A DNA stretch of 64,000 nucleotides from Chitinophagaceae bacterium C216 (GTDB lineage Bacteria; Bacteroidota; Bacteroidia; Chitinophagales; Chitinophagaceae), in assembly GCA_028485475.2 (NCBI GenBank), contig CP144143.1, positions 3,224,001-3,288,000 on the forward strand, written 5' to 3'. Within the stretch, counting starts at the first letter, position 1. Each line of letters opens with the position of its first letter. The notes beneath the pieces are model-generated. The model did no database searches. It saw only the letters and a program-made list of their open reading frames with translations, and was not told where the DNA came from. Both the position numbers and the translations under genes were made by a program. Positions 17,293 through 26,362 of the stretch are shown here, piece by piece.

Positions 17293-19692
17293 ATGCAATT
17301 TGATAAAGTGTTTTTGAAACCCGAAGATGACATGGACTTCATGCCAATATTACCGCTTAACGAAAACGATACCAATGAGAACCTGGATGATATTCCTGAT
17401 GAGATTGGTTTGTTGCCTTTAAGAAATACGGTTTTATTTCCGGGGGTAGTATTGCCTATCACAGTAGGTCGCGATAAAAGCATTCTAGCTGTAAATGAGT
17501 CCTACAAAGGAGATAAGTATATTGGTGTTGTAGCACAGAAAGATTTCAATATCGAAGATCCCGCTACCGAAGATTTAGTGCGCACCGGTACTGTGGCTAA
17601 AATTATTAAGCTCATCAAAATGCCCGACGGAGGCACTACGGTAATTATTCAGGGCCGCAATAAGTTCACCATCGATGAGTTTACTGCTACCGAGCCTTAC
17701 TTCAAGGCCAAAATAACCAAGATTGTAGAAAATCCGGTTCCTGATGATCCTGACTTTGAAGCTTATATTTCCAATATAAAGGATATTGCGGGAAATATTA
17801 TTCAGCAGTCCCCTAATATTCCCTCCGAGGCAACGCTTATTCTTAAAAATATCGAGAGCCCGGTATTTCTGATTCATTTTGTCAGCAGTAATCTGAATAC
17901 TTCTTTACAGGAAAAACAACGGTTGCTGGAGCTATCGGATATCAAGCAAAGAGCAGTGGAGCTGATGCAGATTTTGCAAAAAGAACTGCAATTTGTTGAA
18001 CTGAAAAATAAAGTCACCAATAAAACACGCACCGAGCTGGACAAACAGCAGCGAGAGTATTTCCTGCAACAACAGCTGAAAAGTATTAAAGAAGAACTGG
18101 GCGGCGACCCCAATTCTCAGGAAATAAAAGAAATGCAGAAAAAGGCCGAATCCAAAAAATGGCCTGAAGCTGCAAAAGAAGCCTTCCAAAAAGGTATCGA
18201 AAAGCTGGAACGCATGCATCCGGGTACCCCCGACTATTCGGTGGTGTACAATCATATCGACCTGATGCTCGACCTTCCGTGGGAAGAATATACCGAAGAC
18301 CATTACGATTTGGAAAATGCCCGAAAGATTCTCGATAAGGATCACTACGGCATGACCAAAATCAAAGAAAGAATTTTGGAATATCTGGCAGTGCTGAAGC
18401 TAAAAGGCGATATGAAAAGCCCTATTCTCTGCTTTTTAGGGCCTCCCGGTATTGGTAAAACATCCTTAGGAAAAAGTATTGCTAATGCTTTAGGACGCAA
18501 ATATGTACGCCTGAGCTTGGGTGGGCTGCATGATGAAAGTGAAATTCGGGGGCACAGAAAAACCTATATAGGAGCCATGCCTGGCCGTATCTTGCAATCC
18601 TTAAGAAAAGCCAAAAGCAGTAACCCGGTTATTGTGCTAGATGAAATTGATAAAGTGGGTAATGATTTTCGTGGCGACCCCAGTAGTGCTCTTCTGGAAG
18701 TATTGGACCCTGAGCAAAACAATGCATTCTACGATAATTACCTGGAACTGGAATACGACCTCAGCAAGGTAATGTTCATTGCTACCGCCAATAATCTGCA
18801 GAACATACAGCCGGCCCTGCGCGACAGACTGGAGATTATCGACCTAAGCGGTTATGCAGTGGAAGAAAAAATCGAAATTGCCAAAAGACACCTTATACCC
18901 AAACAAAAAGAAGCACATGGTATTGCCAAAAATAGCTTTAAAATCAGTGACAAGGTTTTAGAAAGACTGATTTCGGACTATACTCGCGAAAGCGGTGTAC
19001 GTGAGCTGGACAGGGTGCTGGCAGCCATCATGCGTAACCGAGCTAAAAAAATTGCTCTTAACGAAAAATTATCCACTTCTTTAAGCATTGAAGAAGTTGG
19101 ACAGATCTTGGGCAAACCCAAGTTCAATAATGATATTTATAAGGCCGTAAATATTCCCGGTGTGGCGGTGGGACTTGCTTGGACTTATGTAGGAGGCGAT
19201 ATTCTGTTTATCGAAACCAGCCTCAGTGATGGCAAAGGCGAACTAAGCCTTACCGGTAATCTGGGTAATGTGATGAAGGAAAGTGCCTCCACAGCACTCA
19301 CTTATTTGAAATCGAATGCCAAAAAGTATAAGATAGACGAATCTCTTTTTCAAAAGAAAAACATTCACATTCACGTACCAGAGGGTGCCACTCCTAAAGA
19401 CGGTCCCAGCGCTGGTATCACCATGATGACCGCTATAGCATCGGTATTGACAGGCAAAAAAGTAAAGCCTTACCTAGCCATGACTGGCGAAATCACACTC
19501 CGCGGACAGGTGTTGCCTGTAGGTGGCATTAAAGAAAAAATACTAGCCGCTAAACGTGCCGGACTAAAGGAAATCATTCTGTGTTCACAAAACCAGAAAG
19601 ATGTGGGGGAAGTAGAGCAAGCATTTATCAAGGGGCTCACCTTCCATTATGTTGACAAAATGGAAGATGTGCTTAAAATCGCTTTGAAATAA
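17293..19692 (+). CDS. lon: ATP-dependent Lon protease
   Basis: This 799-residue protein has the three Lon parts: an N-terminal LON substrate-binding domain (LPLRNTVLFPGVVLPITVGR onward), an AAA+ module with Walker A GPPGIGKTSLGKS (about residue 385) and Walker B PVIVLDEIDKVG, and a C-terminal serine protease domain. The catalytic Ser706 is in PKDGPSAGI and the Lys749 in GGIKEKILAAK. It degrades misfolded and regulatory proteins in the cytoplasm. The gene sits behind an unusual long leader with inverted repeats, which may give it stress control, and ends at a strong terminator shared with ubiE. Confidence 0.97.
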   Translation: MQFDKVFLKPEDDMDFMPILPLNENDTNENLDDIPDEIGLLPLRNTVLFPGVVLPITVGRDKSILAVNESYKGDKYIGVVAQKDFNIEDPATEDLVRTGTVAKIIKLIKMPDGGTTVIIQGRNKFTIDEFTATEPYFKAKITKIVENPVPDDPDFEAYISNIKDIAGNIIQQSPNIPSEATLILKNIESPVFLIHFVSSNLNTSLQEKQRLLELSDIKQRAVELMQILQKELQFVELKNKVTNKTRTELDKQQREYFLQQQLKSIKEELGGDPNSQEIKEMQKKAESKKWPEAAKEAFQKGIEKLERMHPGTPDYSVVYNHIDLMLDLPWEEYTEDHYDLENARKILDKDHYGMTKIKERILEYLAVLKLKGDMKSPILCFLGPPGIGKTSLGKSIANALGRKYVRLSLGGLHDESEIRGHRKTYIGAMPGRILQSLRKAKSSNPVIVLDEIDKVGNDFRGDPSSALLEVLDPEQNNAFYDNYLELEYDLSKVMFIATANNLQNIQPALRDRLEIIDLSGYAVEEKIEIAKRHLIPKQKEAHGIAKNSFKISDKVLERLISDYTRESGVRELDRVLAAIMRNRAKKIALNEKLSTSLSIEEVGQILGKPKFNNDIYKAVNIPGVAVGLAWTYVGGDILFIETSLSDGKGELSLTGNLGNVMKESASTALTYLKSNAKKYKIDESLFQKKNIHIHVPEGATPKDGPSAGITMMTAIASVLTGKKVKPYLAMTGEITLRGQVLPVGGIKEKILAAKRAGLKEIILCSQNQKDVGEVEQAFIKGLTFHYVDKMEDVLKIALK

Positions 19693-19710
19693 AAATATCT
19701 CGATACATGA

Positions 19711-19740
19711 AAAAGAGGTGTGGTATCACACCTCTTTTTT
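19711..19740. terminator. Bidirectional terminator between lon and ubiE/menG
   Basis: A 12-bp perfect stem (AAAAGAGGTGTG / CACACCTCTTTT) with a GTAT loop and further T residues lies between two convergent genes. Confidence 0.92.
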
Positions 19741-19758
19741 CTATACAAAAAACTCAAT

Positions 19759-20508
19759 TTACTTGGTTGCCGAATAAATACAACACATTCCGAATGTCAG
19801 TGCCCTATAATCGGGCTGCACAAATCCTACCTGCGATAAAATCGCCGTGAAGTCTTTTCTCTCGGGAAAAGCATTGGCTGACCGGTTCAGATACTGATAG
19901 GCCTTTTTATCTTGATGAAACAATTTAGCTATCTGTGGAGCAATATTGCCCATATAAAACTGATAAAGGCTATTGATAAAAGCCGGCTTTGGACGGGAAA
20001 ATTCAATAATACATAAGCGCCCACCAGGTTTTAATACGCGTCGCATTTCTGAAAGGCCCTTTTCCAGATTTTCGAAATTGCGTACTCCGAAGGCTGCCAT
20101 CACTACATCAAAAGAATCATCTGCAAATTGCAGATTTTCAGAATCGCCTAGTTGCAGGTCAATTTGCGAAGACAATCCCAATTTTTCTATTTTTCTACGT
20201 CCTTCCTCCAACATCTGTGCAGAGATATCCACTCCGGTAATTTTTTTCGGTTGCAACATCTGCATAGCCATAATGGCCATATCGCCGGTACCGGTAGCAA
20301 TATCCAAAATATGTTGAGGCCGGTATTGTTTTAAGGCCTTTATGGCTTTTCTGCGCCAGCTTACATCAGTTCTAGCCGAAAGAAATCGATTCATAAAATC
20401 GTACTTTCCGGCTATTTTATCGAACATTTCGGCAACCTGCTCTTTCTTACTCTTCGCAGATTCTTCGAAAGGAATAATATGGTCGTGCGGCTGTGACGGC
20501 ATAGCCAC
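19759..20508 (-). CDS. ubiE: Demethylmenaquinone C-methyltransferase (UbiE/MenG)
   Basis: This 249-residue SAM-dependent methyltransferase has UbiE hallmarks: VAEMFDKIAGKYDFMNRFLSARTDVSWRR at the N-terminus, the SAM loop DIATGTGDMAI, GVDISAQMLEEGR, and the conserved AAFGVRNFENLEKGL and VLKPGGRLCIIEFS segments. It methylates demethylmenaquinone in the last step of menaquinone synthesis. Bacteroidota use menaquinone, so the menG role is more likely than ubiquinone synthesis. It is convergent with lon and divergent from a GntR regulator gene. Confidence 0.92.
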   Translation of the reverse strand: MAMPSQPHDHIIPFEESAKSKKEQVAEMFDKIAGKYDFMNRFLSARTDVSWRRKAIKALKQYRPQHILDIATGTGDMAIMAMQMLQPKKITGVDISAQMLEEGRRKIEKLGLSSQIDLQLGDSENLQFADDSFDVVMAAFGVRNFENLEKGLSEMRRVLKPGGRLCIIEFSRPKPAFINSLYQFYMGNIAPQIAKLFHQDKKAYQYLNRSANAFPERKDFTAILSQVGFVQPDYRALTFGMCCIYSATK

Positions 20509-20594
20509 AAAGATAGGGGTTAGGGCCGGACGAGTGGTAGATTTTTAATTGCAGATTGTTTTAATTTACTTTATGCTTCGCTGTAGTACGTGAC

Positions 20595-20602
20595 TATATT
20601 TG
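20595..20602 (+). promoter_or_regulatory. -7 element upstream of the GntR regulator
   Basis: TATATTTG matches TAnnTTTG and lies 27 bases before the chosen ATG. It also shows that the GTG at 20590 is probably not the start, since that codon would lie upstream of the transcript. Confidence 0.5.
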
Positions 20603-20628
20603 CATTAATTACACAAAAGCCTGCGCTA

Positions 20629-21654
20629 ATGAAAGACTTTTTCAAGTATATAGAACTGGATGTGCTTTCGTCCACGCCCAAATATCTGCAACTGGCGCAG
20701 TCCATCATTAAGGCCATTGCTACCAGCAAAATAAAAAAGGATGATGTACTGCCTTCCATCAACGAGATGAGTTTTGAGCTGGACATTTCGCGGGATACAG
20801 CCGAAAAAACATACAAATATCTGAAAAAATTAGGCGTACTGGGCTCCGTTCCTGGCAAAGGTTATTATGTCAAAAACAGTGAGGTTAAAAGCGATATTAA
20901 AGTCTTTCTTTTATTTAACAAACTAAGCGCGCATAAGAAAATCATTTACGATGCTTTTGTAAGAACACTGGGAGATAATGCCGTTATTGATTTCTATATA
21001 TACAATAACGATTTTAATCTGTTCAAGCGCCTCCTTACCAATGCCGGCAAGCATTACACACATTATGTTATCATCGCTCACTTTCTAGAAAGTGGGGCCA
21101 ATGCTTACGAAATCCTTAATACAATCCCAAAAGAGAAACTGATATTGTTGGACAAATTGGTACCCGGCGTAAGCGCAGACTGCAGTGCCGTGTATGAAAA
21201 TTTTGAAAAAGATATCTATTCGGCATTGGAGCAATCACTTGCTTCACTAAAAAAGTATGACACTTTAAAAATCATCATACCGGCATATACTTATTTCCCC
21301 GATGAAATCCGCAAAGGGTTTAGAAAGTTTTGTACCAATTACGGATTTTCTGCATCGGTGGTGCACAATATACAGCGAGAGAAGATTCAGAAAGGTACTG
21401 CCTACATCTGTCTTATGGAAGATGATCTCGTTATCTTAATTGAAAAAATAAAAGAAATCGGATTAAAAATAGGAAAAGATATAGGGGTGATTAGTTATAA
21501 TGAAACCCCACTTAAAAAACTGATATTGCAGGGCATTACTACATTTTCCACTGATTTTGAGTTGATGGGTGAAGAAGCTGCACGACTGATTCTGGAAGGG
21601 AGTAAGAAGCATATTGAAATTCCATTTCACGTACGGCTAAGACCTTCCCTTTAA
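20629..21654 (+). CDS. GntR-family regulator with sugar-binding-like C-terminal domain
   Basis: From the ATG at 20629 the protein is 341 residues. The N-terminal winged helix of GntR type reads STPKYLQLAQSIIKAIATSKIKKDD, then LPSINEMSFELDISRDTAEKTYKYLKKLGVLGSVPGKGYYV. The C-terminal 250 residues look like a periplasmic-binding-protein/LacI-type ligand domain (LFNKLSAHKKIIYDAFV, IGVISYNETPLKKLILQGITTFSTDF). Such hybrids often control sugar use in Bacteroidota. No sugar genes are adjacent, so the target cannot be guessed. I rejected the GTG 39 bases upstream because a -7 element lies inside that extension. Confidence 0.88.
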   Translation: MKDFFKYIELDVLSSTPKYLQLAQSIIKAIATSKIKKDDVLPSINEMSFELDISRDTAEKTYKYLKKLGVLGSVPGKGYYVKNSEVKSDIKVFLLFNKLSAHKKIIYDAFVRTLGDNAVIDFYIYNNDFNLFKRLLTNAGKHYTHYVIIAHFLESGANAYEILNTIPKEKLILLDKLVPGVSADCSAVYENFEKDIYSALEQSLASLKKYDTLKIIIPAYTYFPDEIRKGFRKFCTNYGFSASVVHNIQREKIQKGTAYICLMEDDLVILIEKIKEIGLKIGKDIGVISYNETPLKKLILQGITTFSTDFELMGEEAARLILEGSKKHIEIPFHVRLRPSL

Positions 21655-21735
21655 CCAAAAACACACCTTTGATGTGTATACTGAACTTATCCTTTCAAAA
21701 ATTGTATATCTTACACATTCCAATCAGCGCCTATT

Positions 21736-22380
21736 ATGCAAATTATTTCAGCGACATACGTAAAAAGTAGTGCCAATTACACGCAATGTCCTCCACCGGA
21801 TAAAGCCGAATACGCTTTCATCGGCCGAAGCAATGTGGGTAAATCTTCGCTGATTAACATGTTGTGTAACAAAAAAAACTTGGCCAAAACTTCCGCAACC
21901 CCCGGGAAAACACAGCTAATTAATCATTTTCTTATTACCTCAGCCTCTAAAAACAATACAGCTAAAACCACAGACTGGTATCTGGTGGATCTTCCAGGAT
22001 ACGGATATGCCAAGGTTTCTCAAAAGCAGCGCAAAAGTTGGAGCAGCATGATTGAACAATACATCGTACGTAGAGAAAATCTAGGCAATCTGTTCGTGCT
22101 TATTGACAGTAGACACGAACCGCAACAGATTGACCTGGAATTTATCAATCAGTTGGGAGTTTGGCAGGTTCCCTTTGCCCTCGTATTTACTAAGGCTGAT
22201 AAAAATAAACCTGCAGCTACAACTAGAAATGTGCAGCAGTTTTTAAGCTCCCTTCAGGAAAGCTGGGAGGAACTCCCCCCTCACTTTATTACATCTGCAG
22301 TAAAAGGCGATGGACGCGACGAGGTATTACAGTTCATTGACCAAATGAATAAAGAATATAAAGCCCTTCAGAAAGGATAA
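21736..22380 (+). CDS. engB: Ribosome-biogenesis GTPase EngB/YsxC
   Basis: This 214-residue GTPase has G1 GRSNVGKSSL, G2 around KTSATPGKTQLINHF, G3 VDLPGYGYAKVS and G4 FTKADKNK, in the order and spacing of the YihA/EngB family. It acts in assembly of the large ribosomal subunit. The insertion ASKNNTAKTTDWY before G3 is slightly longer than usual. It stands alone, 81 bases after the GntR gene. Confidence 0.94.
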   Translation: MQIISATYVKSSANYTQCPPPDKAEYAFIGRSNVGKSSLINMLCNKKNLAKTSATPGKTQLINHFLITSASKNNTAKTTDWYLVDLPGYGYAKVSQKQRKSWSSMIEQYIVRRENLGNLFVLIDSRHEPQQIDLEFINQLGVWQVPFALVFTKADKNKPAATTRNVQQFLSSLQESWEELPPHFITSAVKGDGRDEVLQFIDQMNKEYKALQKG

Positions 22381-22416
22381 CATTTACGGATAACAACTTA
22401 TATGGCCCGCATTATG

Positions 22417-22424
22417 TACATTTG
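22417..22424 (+). promoter_or_regulatory. -7 element upstream of the DUF4856 lipoprotein gene
   Basis: TACATTTG matches TAnnTTTG, 32 bases before the ATG at 22456. The -33 element is not clear. Confidence 0.4.
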
Positions 22425-22455
22425 ATCGAAAACTCTTTTTATAAAACAAATTGTG

Positions 22456-23511
22456 ATGCGGCTTAAAGCAATTATATTGGGAGTTAGTGTGATTTGTTGC
22501 AGTTTATTGGCCTGTGTAAAAGACGAACCGTTTATCCCTTCTTACACAGTACCTCCTACCTATGATTTTGAAGATATTGATTCTATTATAACAGCCCGAC
22601 TGATAATGCTGCATGGAGTTAAAAATTATTTGCTTTCCGGTACAGATAGTGTATTAAATGCAGAGATAGCCACAGCACTCTGGACCAATACCGATAGTGC
22701 TTTCACGCCTGCAATGGTACCCAATTTTATATATAAGGCAGAAAGGCTCAACAGGATGCGAAGCACGAACCTCTCTGGAGATACCCGTGATGCAGACATT
22801 TTAAAATCGTTTATCGATTCGGCAGTAACTGTAAGTGCATCTCACAATGTAGCAGGTAGCAATGGTGTGCCCGGCTGGCAGATGCTCTCCAATCCGTCAG
22901 AAAAACGCTTATTCAGCAGTATCGGTATTGAATACACGGAAGTATGGGAAAAAGCCATGTTGGGTGCCATGTGTTTGTACCGCGTCAACTCACAATTGAG
23001 CAATCCGGCCAATGCCACCGCATGGGCGCAGGCGTTTCATTATAGTGGTATACCACGAGACTATGATCCCACTATCAATTATGGTGATTCTCCTAACCGT
23101 CCCTTAGCAATAGCCACGCTTTTCCCAAATGCAGAAAGTATTCAGGCAGGATCAAAAATATTTGAAGATTTCAGAAGAGGTAGAGCAGCCGTTAATGCAG
23201 GTGATCTACGCGTAGCCACACTTGCCAAAGACAGCCTACTATTAAATATTGAAAAAGTTTTTGCGCTGAGTGCCATTCATTATCTGGATGCAGCAAAAGA
23301 CGGTAACACAGCGGACAAACTATATAATCTTTCTCGTGCATTCGGCACTATTATCGCGCTGAATTATCGTAGTTCAAAGCAGCTACTTAATGATGAAGCT
23401 TATATTATGATTTTGGAAGTATTTGACAATAATTTTTATACGTTGATTCAAAACCCTACCGCCATTACGAATATTCGCAACGTGCTCGCAACTGCTTACG
23501 AGTTTCATTAA
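22456..23511 (+). CDS. DUF4856 family lipoprotein
   Basis: From the ATG at 22456 (a GTG one codon upstream is less likely) the protein is 351 residues. It starts with a lipoprotein signal (GVSVICCSLLACVKDE, with the lipid-modified Cys near residue 20). The body is helical, with YDFEDIDSIITARLIMLHGVKNYLL near the mature N-terminus and WEKAMLGAMCLYRVNSQL, HYLDAAKDGN and FGTIIALNY later. This resembles DUF4856, a Bacteroidota lipoprotein family that is sometimes found near imelysin-type iron proteins. No such partner lies here. It is probably on the outer membrane; the function is unknown. Confidence 0.7.
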   Translation: MRLKAIILGVSVICCSLLACVKDEPFIPSYTVPPTYDFEDIDSIITARLIMLHGVKNYLLSGTDSVLNAEIATALWTNTDSAFTPAMVPNFIYKAERLNRMRSTNLSGDTRDADILKSFIDSAVTVSASHNVAGSNGVPGWQMLSNPSEKRLFSSIGIEYTEVWEKAMLGAMCLYRVNSQLSNPANATAWAQAFHYSGIPRDYDPTINYGDSPNRPLAIATLFPNAESIQAGSKIFEDFRRGRAAVNAGDLRVATLAKDSLLLNIEKVFALSAIHYLDAAKDGNTADKLYNLSRAFGTIIALNYRSSKQLLNDEAYIMILEVFDNNFYTLIQNPTAITNIRNVLATAYEFH

Positions 23512-23522
23512 ACAAGTACAGC

Positions 23523-24842
23523 CTATAGTCGCTCCAACATATCTACGACGTTTTCTCTTTTCAATATCAGATAGCCCAGCCTGTCGCTACTAATACCATC
23601 CTTAAGTTGATAACTGAAAGAAAGAGCATCGTCCTGCACAATGGTTTCAAAATATCGGAAAGCTATGGTAGGCAAATCTGTAAGCTGATCGGCTATTTCG
23701 TACAAATGTGTAGATAATATAAATAGTGAGGTCTTTACTTTTATCAGTCCTTTAATCACCGTTAAAGAACAACGCATGGCATCCTGCACATTAGTTCCCT
23801 TAAACAACTCATCCATCAATACCAGCCATTTTTTACCATCGCTTACTTTTTGCACTGTATTTTTTATACGCTGTACTTCGTTGAAGAAATAGCTTTCGCC
23901 TTTGGCGATATTATCCACCACATTGATATTACTGATAAGCCCGTCGAACATCGTCAGCCGCATTTCTTTGGCTGGTACACCCATGCCTATATGCGCTAAA
24001 AAAACAGCCGCCCCAACTGATTTGATAAGGGTGCTTTTCCCAGCCATATTGGCTCCGGTAAGAAAAATAAAATTCTGCTGGGGATGCATTTGCAAATGAT
24101 AGGGAACCGGATTATGCAATAGTAGATGATACAGCCCACGAGCTTCAATAAAAGGCTGCTCGTTATCTATAAACTCAGGAAATTGCAGATTGTAGGTTTT
24201 AACGGCATATGCCATCGAGTACCACGCATCTAAGCGGTAAAAAATATCCATCAGTTCCTGCACCTCCGCTCTATATACCTCCTTAATATTCGCAGCAAAG
24301 TAAAGTATCTTTTTAAGCGCAATTGTTGCATCTTTTGGCGTATCCGCCATTTGGCGAAAAGGCTCTATATGTTGCACCAGGTGATCGATTCTGTCGATAT
24401 AGTTTTTAAAGTATACCGGCAAATCAGCAGCGCGTAGAATAGAGGCTATTTTTCTAAGTCCTCTGAAAAAATCAGTAAAATGCTGCACGGAGAACTTGGA
24501 CATGGAATAATCCGCACTATGAAATATCCGATACATCATGGCATCCACAATGCTAGGATTATTGCCAATAGCATCTAAAGTATAATCCAGAAACTTCGCC
24601 ATCACCAGCATGGTACCATTAGATATCTCTTCGGGCCATTCGTCTACATGCTCCGCCAGTTTTTTTAGAATCTTCTGAGTACCTCTTATTTTGTTGATAT
24701 CATTAAAAGGTGATGAAAAGTAGCGCCGCAACCACTCCCGCCCTCCTTCCGTACGTGTGAAGTTGAGCCGATGAAACAGCGAATAATCTTCTTGCGAATG
24801 AAAAATAGAGATGTCGCTGAAGGATATTTCGTCTATCTGCAT
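23523..24842 (-). CDS. Short MutS-like ATPase
   Basis: This 439-residue protein has the MutS lever/clamp-like helical region (residues about 25-240) and the C-terminal MutS ATPase domain. Walker A is LTGANMAGKSTLIKSVG, Walker B is LVLMDELFKGTN, and the following FILSTHLYEIAD is the MutS D-loop/His segment. The mismatch-recognition N-terminal domains I and II are absent, so it is not the true MutS of mismatch repair. Short MutS relatives like this are common in Bacteroidota and their roles are unclear (recombination or structure-specific DNA binding are possibilities). It is convergent with the DUF4856 gene, 11 bases apart. Confidence 0.85.
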   Translation of the reverse strand: MQIDEISFSDISIFHSQEDYSLFHRLNFTRTEGGREWLRRYFSSPFNDINKIRGTQKILKKLAEHVDEWPEEISNGTMLVMAKFLDYTLDAIGNNPSIVDAMMYRIFHSADYSMSKFSVQHFTDFFRGLRKIASILRAADLPVYFKNYIDRIDHLVQHIEPFRQMADTPKDATIALKKILYFAANIKEVYRAEVQELMDIFYRLDAWYSMAYAVKTYNLQFPEFIDNEQPFIEARGLYHLLLHNPVPYHLQMHPQQNFIFLTGANMAGKSTLIKSVGAAVFLAHIGMGVPAKEMRLTMFDGLISNINVVDNIAKGESYFFNEVQRIKNTVQKVSDGKKWLVLMDELFKGTNVQDAMRCSLTVIKGLIKVKTSLFILSTHLYEIADQLTDLPTIAFRYFETIVQDDALSFSYQLKDGISSDRLGYLILKRENVVDMLERL

Positions 24843-24895
24843 ATATAAAAAATTGGTCAGTGCCGAAGTTGCAGTGTCCTCAAGCCACTACCCTG

Positions 24896-26257
24896 TTATC
24901 GGTCAAATAAGAGCCGCTCTCCTTTTATAGACTCATTCCACTGTCCATTTCCATAAACCAAATTACCGTTCACGAATGTATGTGTAATACTGGCGGGGAA
25001 TTCGAAAGGATCGCCCTGGTTGCCTGCTTTTTCAAAAGGACTCCATCCACACTTATACAGAATATTTTCCTTAGATATCGTAAAAGATTGGTTGAGATCT
25101 ACCATTACCAGGTCAGCCCAATACCCCTCTCTAATATAGCCTCTGTCCTTAATAGCAAAACAGTCGGCCACGGCATGGCTCATCTTCTCTACTATCTTTT
25201 CTAAAGAAATTTTATTTTGTTTGTGATAATACAGCATTAAGGGTAACGAATGTTGCACCAGAGGCAACCCTGCATGTGCTTTCAAATAAGGTTCACTTTT
25301 TTCTTCCCATGTATGTGGTGCATGATCTGTGGCAATCACGTCCAGCCGATCATCCAATAAAGCCTTCCACAAAGCTTCCTTGTTATGAGCCGCTTTAATA
25401 GCTGGATTACATTTAATGAGATTTCCTTGATTTGCATAATCATCTGCCGTAAAATGAAGATGATGTACACATACTTCGGCTGTAATTCTTTTTTCTTTCA
25501 GCGGAAGCATGTTGGAAAACAATTGCAATTCTTTTTCCGTACTGATATGTAGGATATGCAAACGAGAGTTATGCTTCTTGGCTAATTGTATGGCATAAAA
25601 AGACGATTCGAAACAGGCTTCTTCATTACGAATGACCGGATGATCAGCAGCAGTAAGTTCTCTATTTTCACTCAAAGCTTTTTCAAGATTTGCTTTAATG
25701 ATGCGCTCTTCCTCGCAATGGGTGGCGATGAGCATTTCGCTTTCGCCGAATATCCTTTCAAGTACTAGCGGATTATTTACCAGCAAATTGCCAGTACTAC
25801 TGCCCATAAATACTTTTATGCCGCATATGCGATCCTTAAACTTATTAGCAGCGAGAGCATCATCAGCATTTAGATTATTAGTGCCGATGTAAAAAGAATA
25901 ATTAGCCAGCGAAGTTAAAGCCGCTATATTGTATTTTTCTTCCAATAGTTCTAATGTAAATGCAGGTGGAACCGTATTGGGCATCTCCATAAAACTAGTC
26001 ACCCCCCCTGCTACCGCAGCCTTACTTTCGGAATAAATAGTAGCCTTATGTGTCCATCCTGGTTCACGAAAATGGACCTGATCATCTATTACTCCGGGAA
26101 GCAGATATTTATTGGTGCCGTCAATTTCCATTCCCTTCTCGGTAATGTCTATCCGATCATCGATTTTTTCGATCCGGCCGTTTTTCAATAATACATCCTT
26201 AACGGCGATTTCTCCTTCGTTTACAACATGTATATTTTTTATAAGATATATTTGCAT
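24896..26257 (-). CDS. pyrC: Dihydroorotase (amidohydrolase family)
   Basis: This 453-residue amidohydrolase matches class I dihydroorotases: DDQVHFREPGWTHKATI near residues 58-74, AVAGGVTSFMEMPNT, CGIKVFMGSSTGN with the Lys that is carboxylated in the family, IATHCEEE, LHILHIST and DVIATDHAPHTWEEK. It closes carbamoyl-aspartate to dihydroorotate in pyrimidine synthesis. The usual HxH metal pair reads QVH, lacking the first His. This may be normal for Bacteroidota enzymes. Allantoinase is the main alternative, but no purine-degradation genes are near. It is divergent from the Wzi/RemB-like gene. Confidence 0.85.
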   Translation of the reverse strand: MQIYLIKNIHVVNEGEIAVKDVLLKNGRIEKIDDRIDITEKGMEIDGTNKYLLPGVIDDQVHFREPGWTHKATIYSESKAAVAGGVTSFMEMPNTVPPAFTLELLEEKYNIAALTSLANYSFYIGTNNLNADDALAANKFKDRICGIKVFMGSSTGNLLVNNPLVLERIFGESEMLIATHCEEERIIKANLEKALSENRELTAADHPVIRNEEACFESSFYAIQLAKKHNSRLHILHISTEKELQLFSNMLPLKEKRITAEVCVHHLHFTADDYANQGNLIKCNPAIKAAHNKEALWKALLDDRLDVIATDHAPHTWEEKSEPYLKAHAGLPLVQHSLPLMLYYHKQNKISLEKIVEKMSHAVADCFAIKDRGYIREGYWADLVMVDLNQSFTISKENILYKCGWSPFEKAGNQGDPFEFPASITHTFVNGNLVYGNGQWNESIKGERLLFDR

Positions 26258-26273
26258 GGTTTTTGTTATTTAG

Positions 26274-26285
26274 CCGCATATGCGG
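26274..26285. repeat. 12-bp palindrome in the pyrC divergent region
   Basis: CCGCATATGCGG is a perfect 12-bp palindrome 17 bases upstream of the pyrC start and 78 bases before the opposite gene. It could be an operator or a chance palindrome. Confidence 0.3.
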
Positions 26286-26362
26286 TAATTCGTCCCACAT
26301 GGAGGGGTAAATACCCGTCGGGAGGTAAAGCTAAGACTATTATTAAACCTTATCAATAAGTT

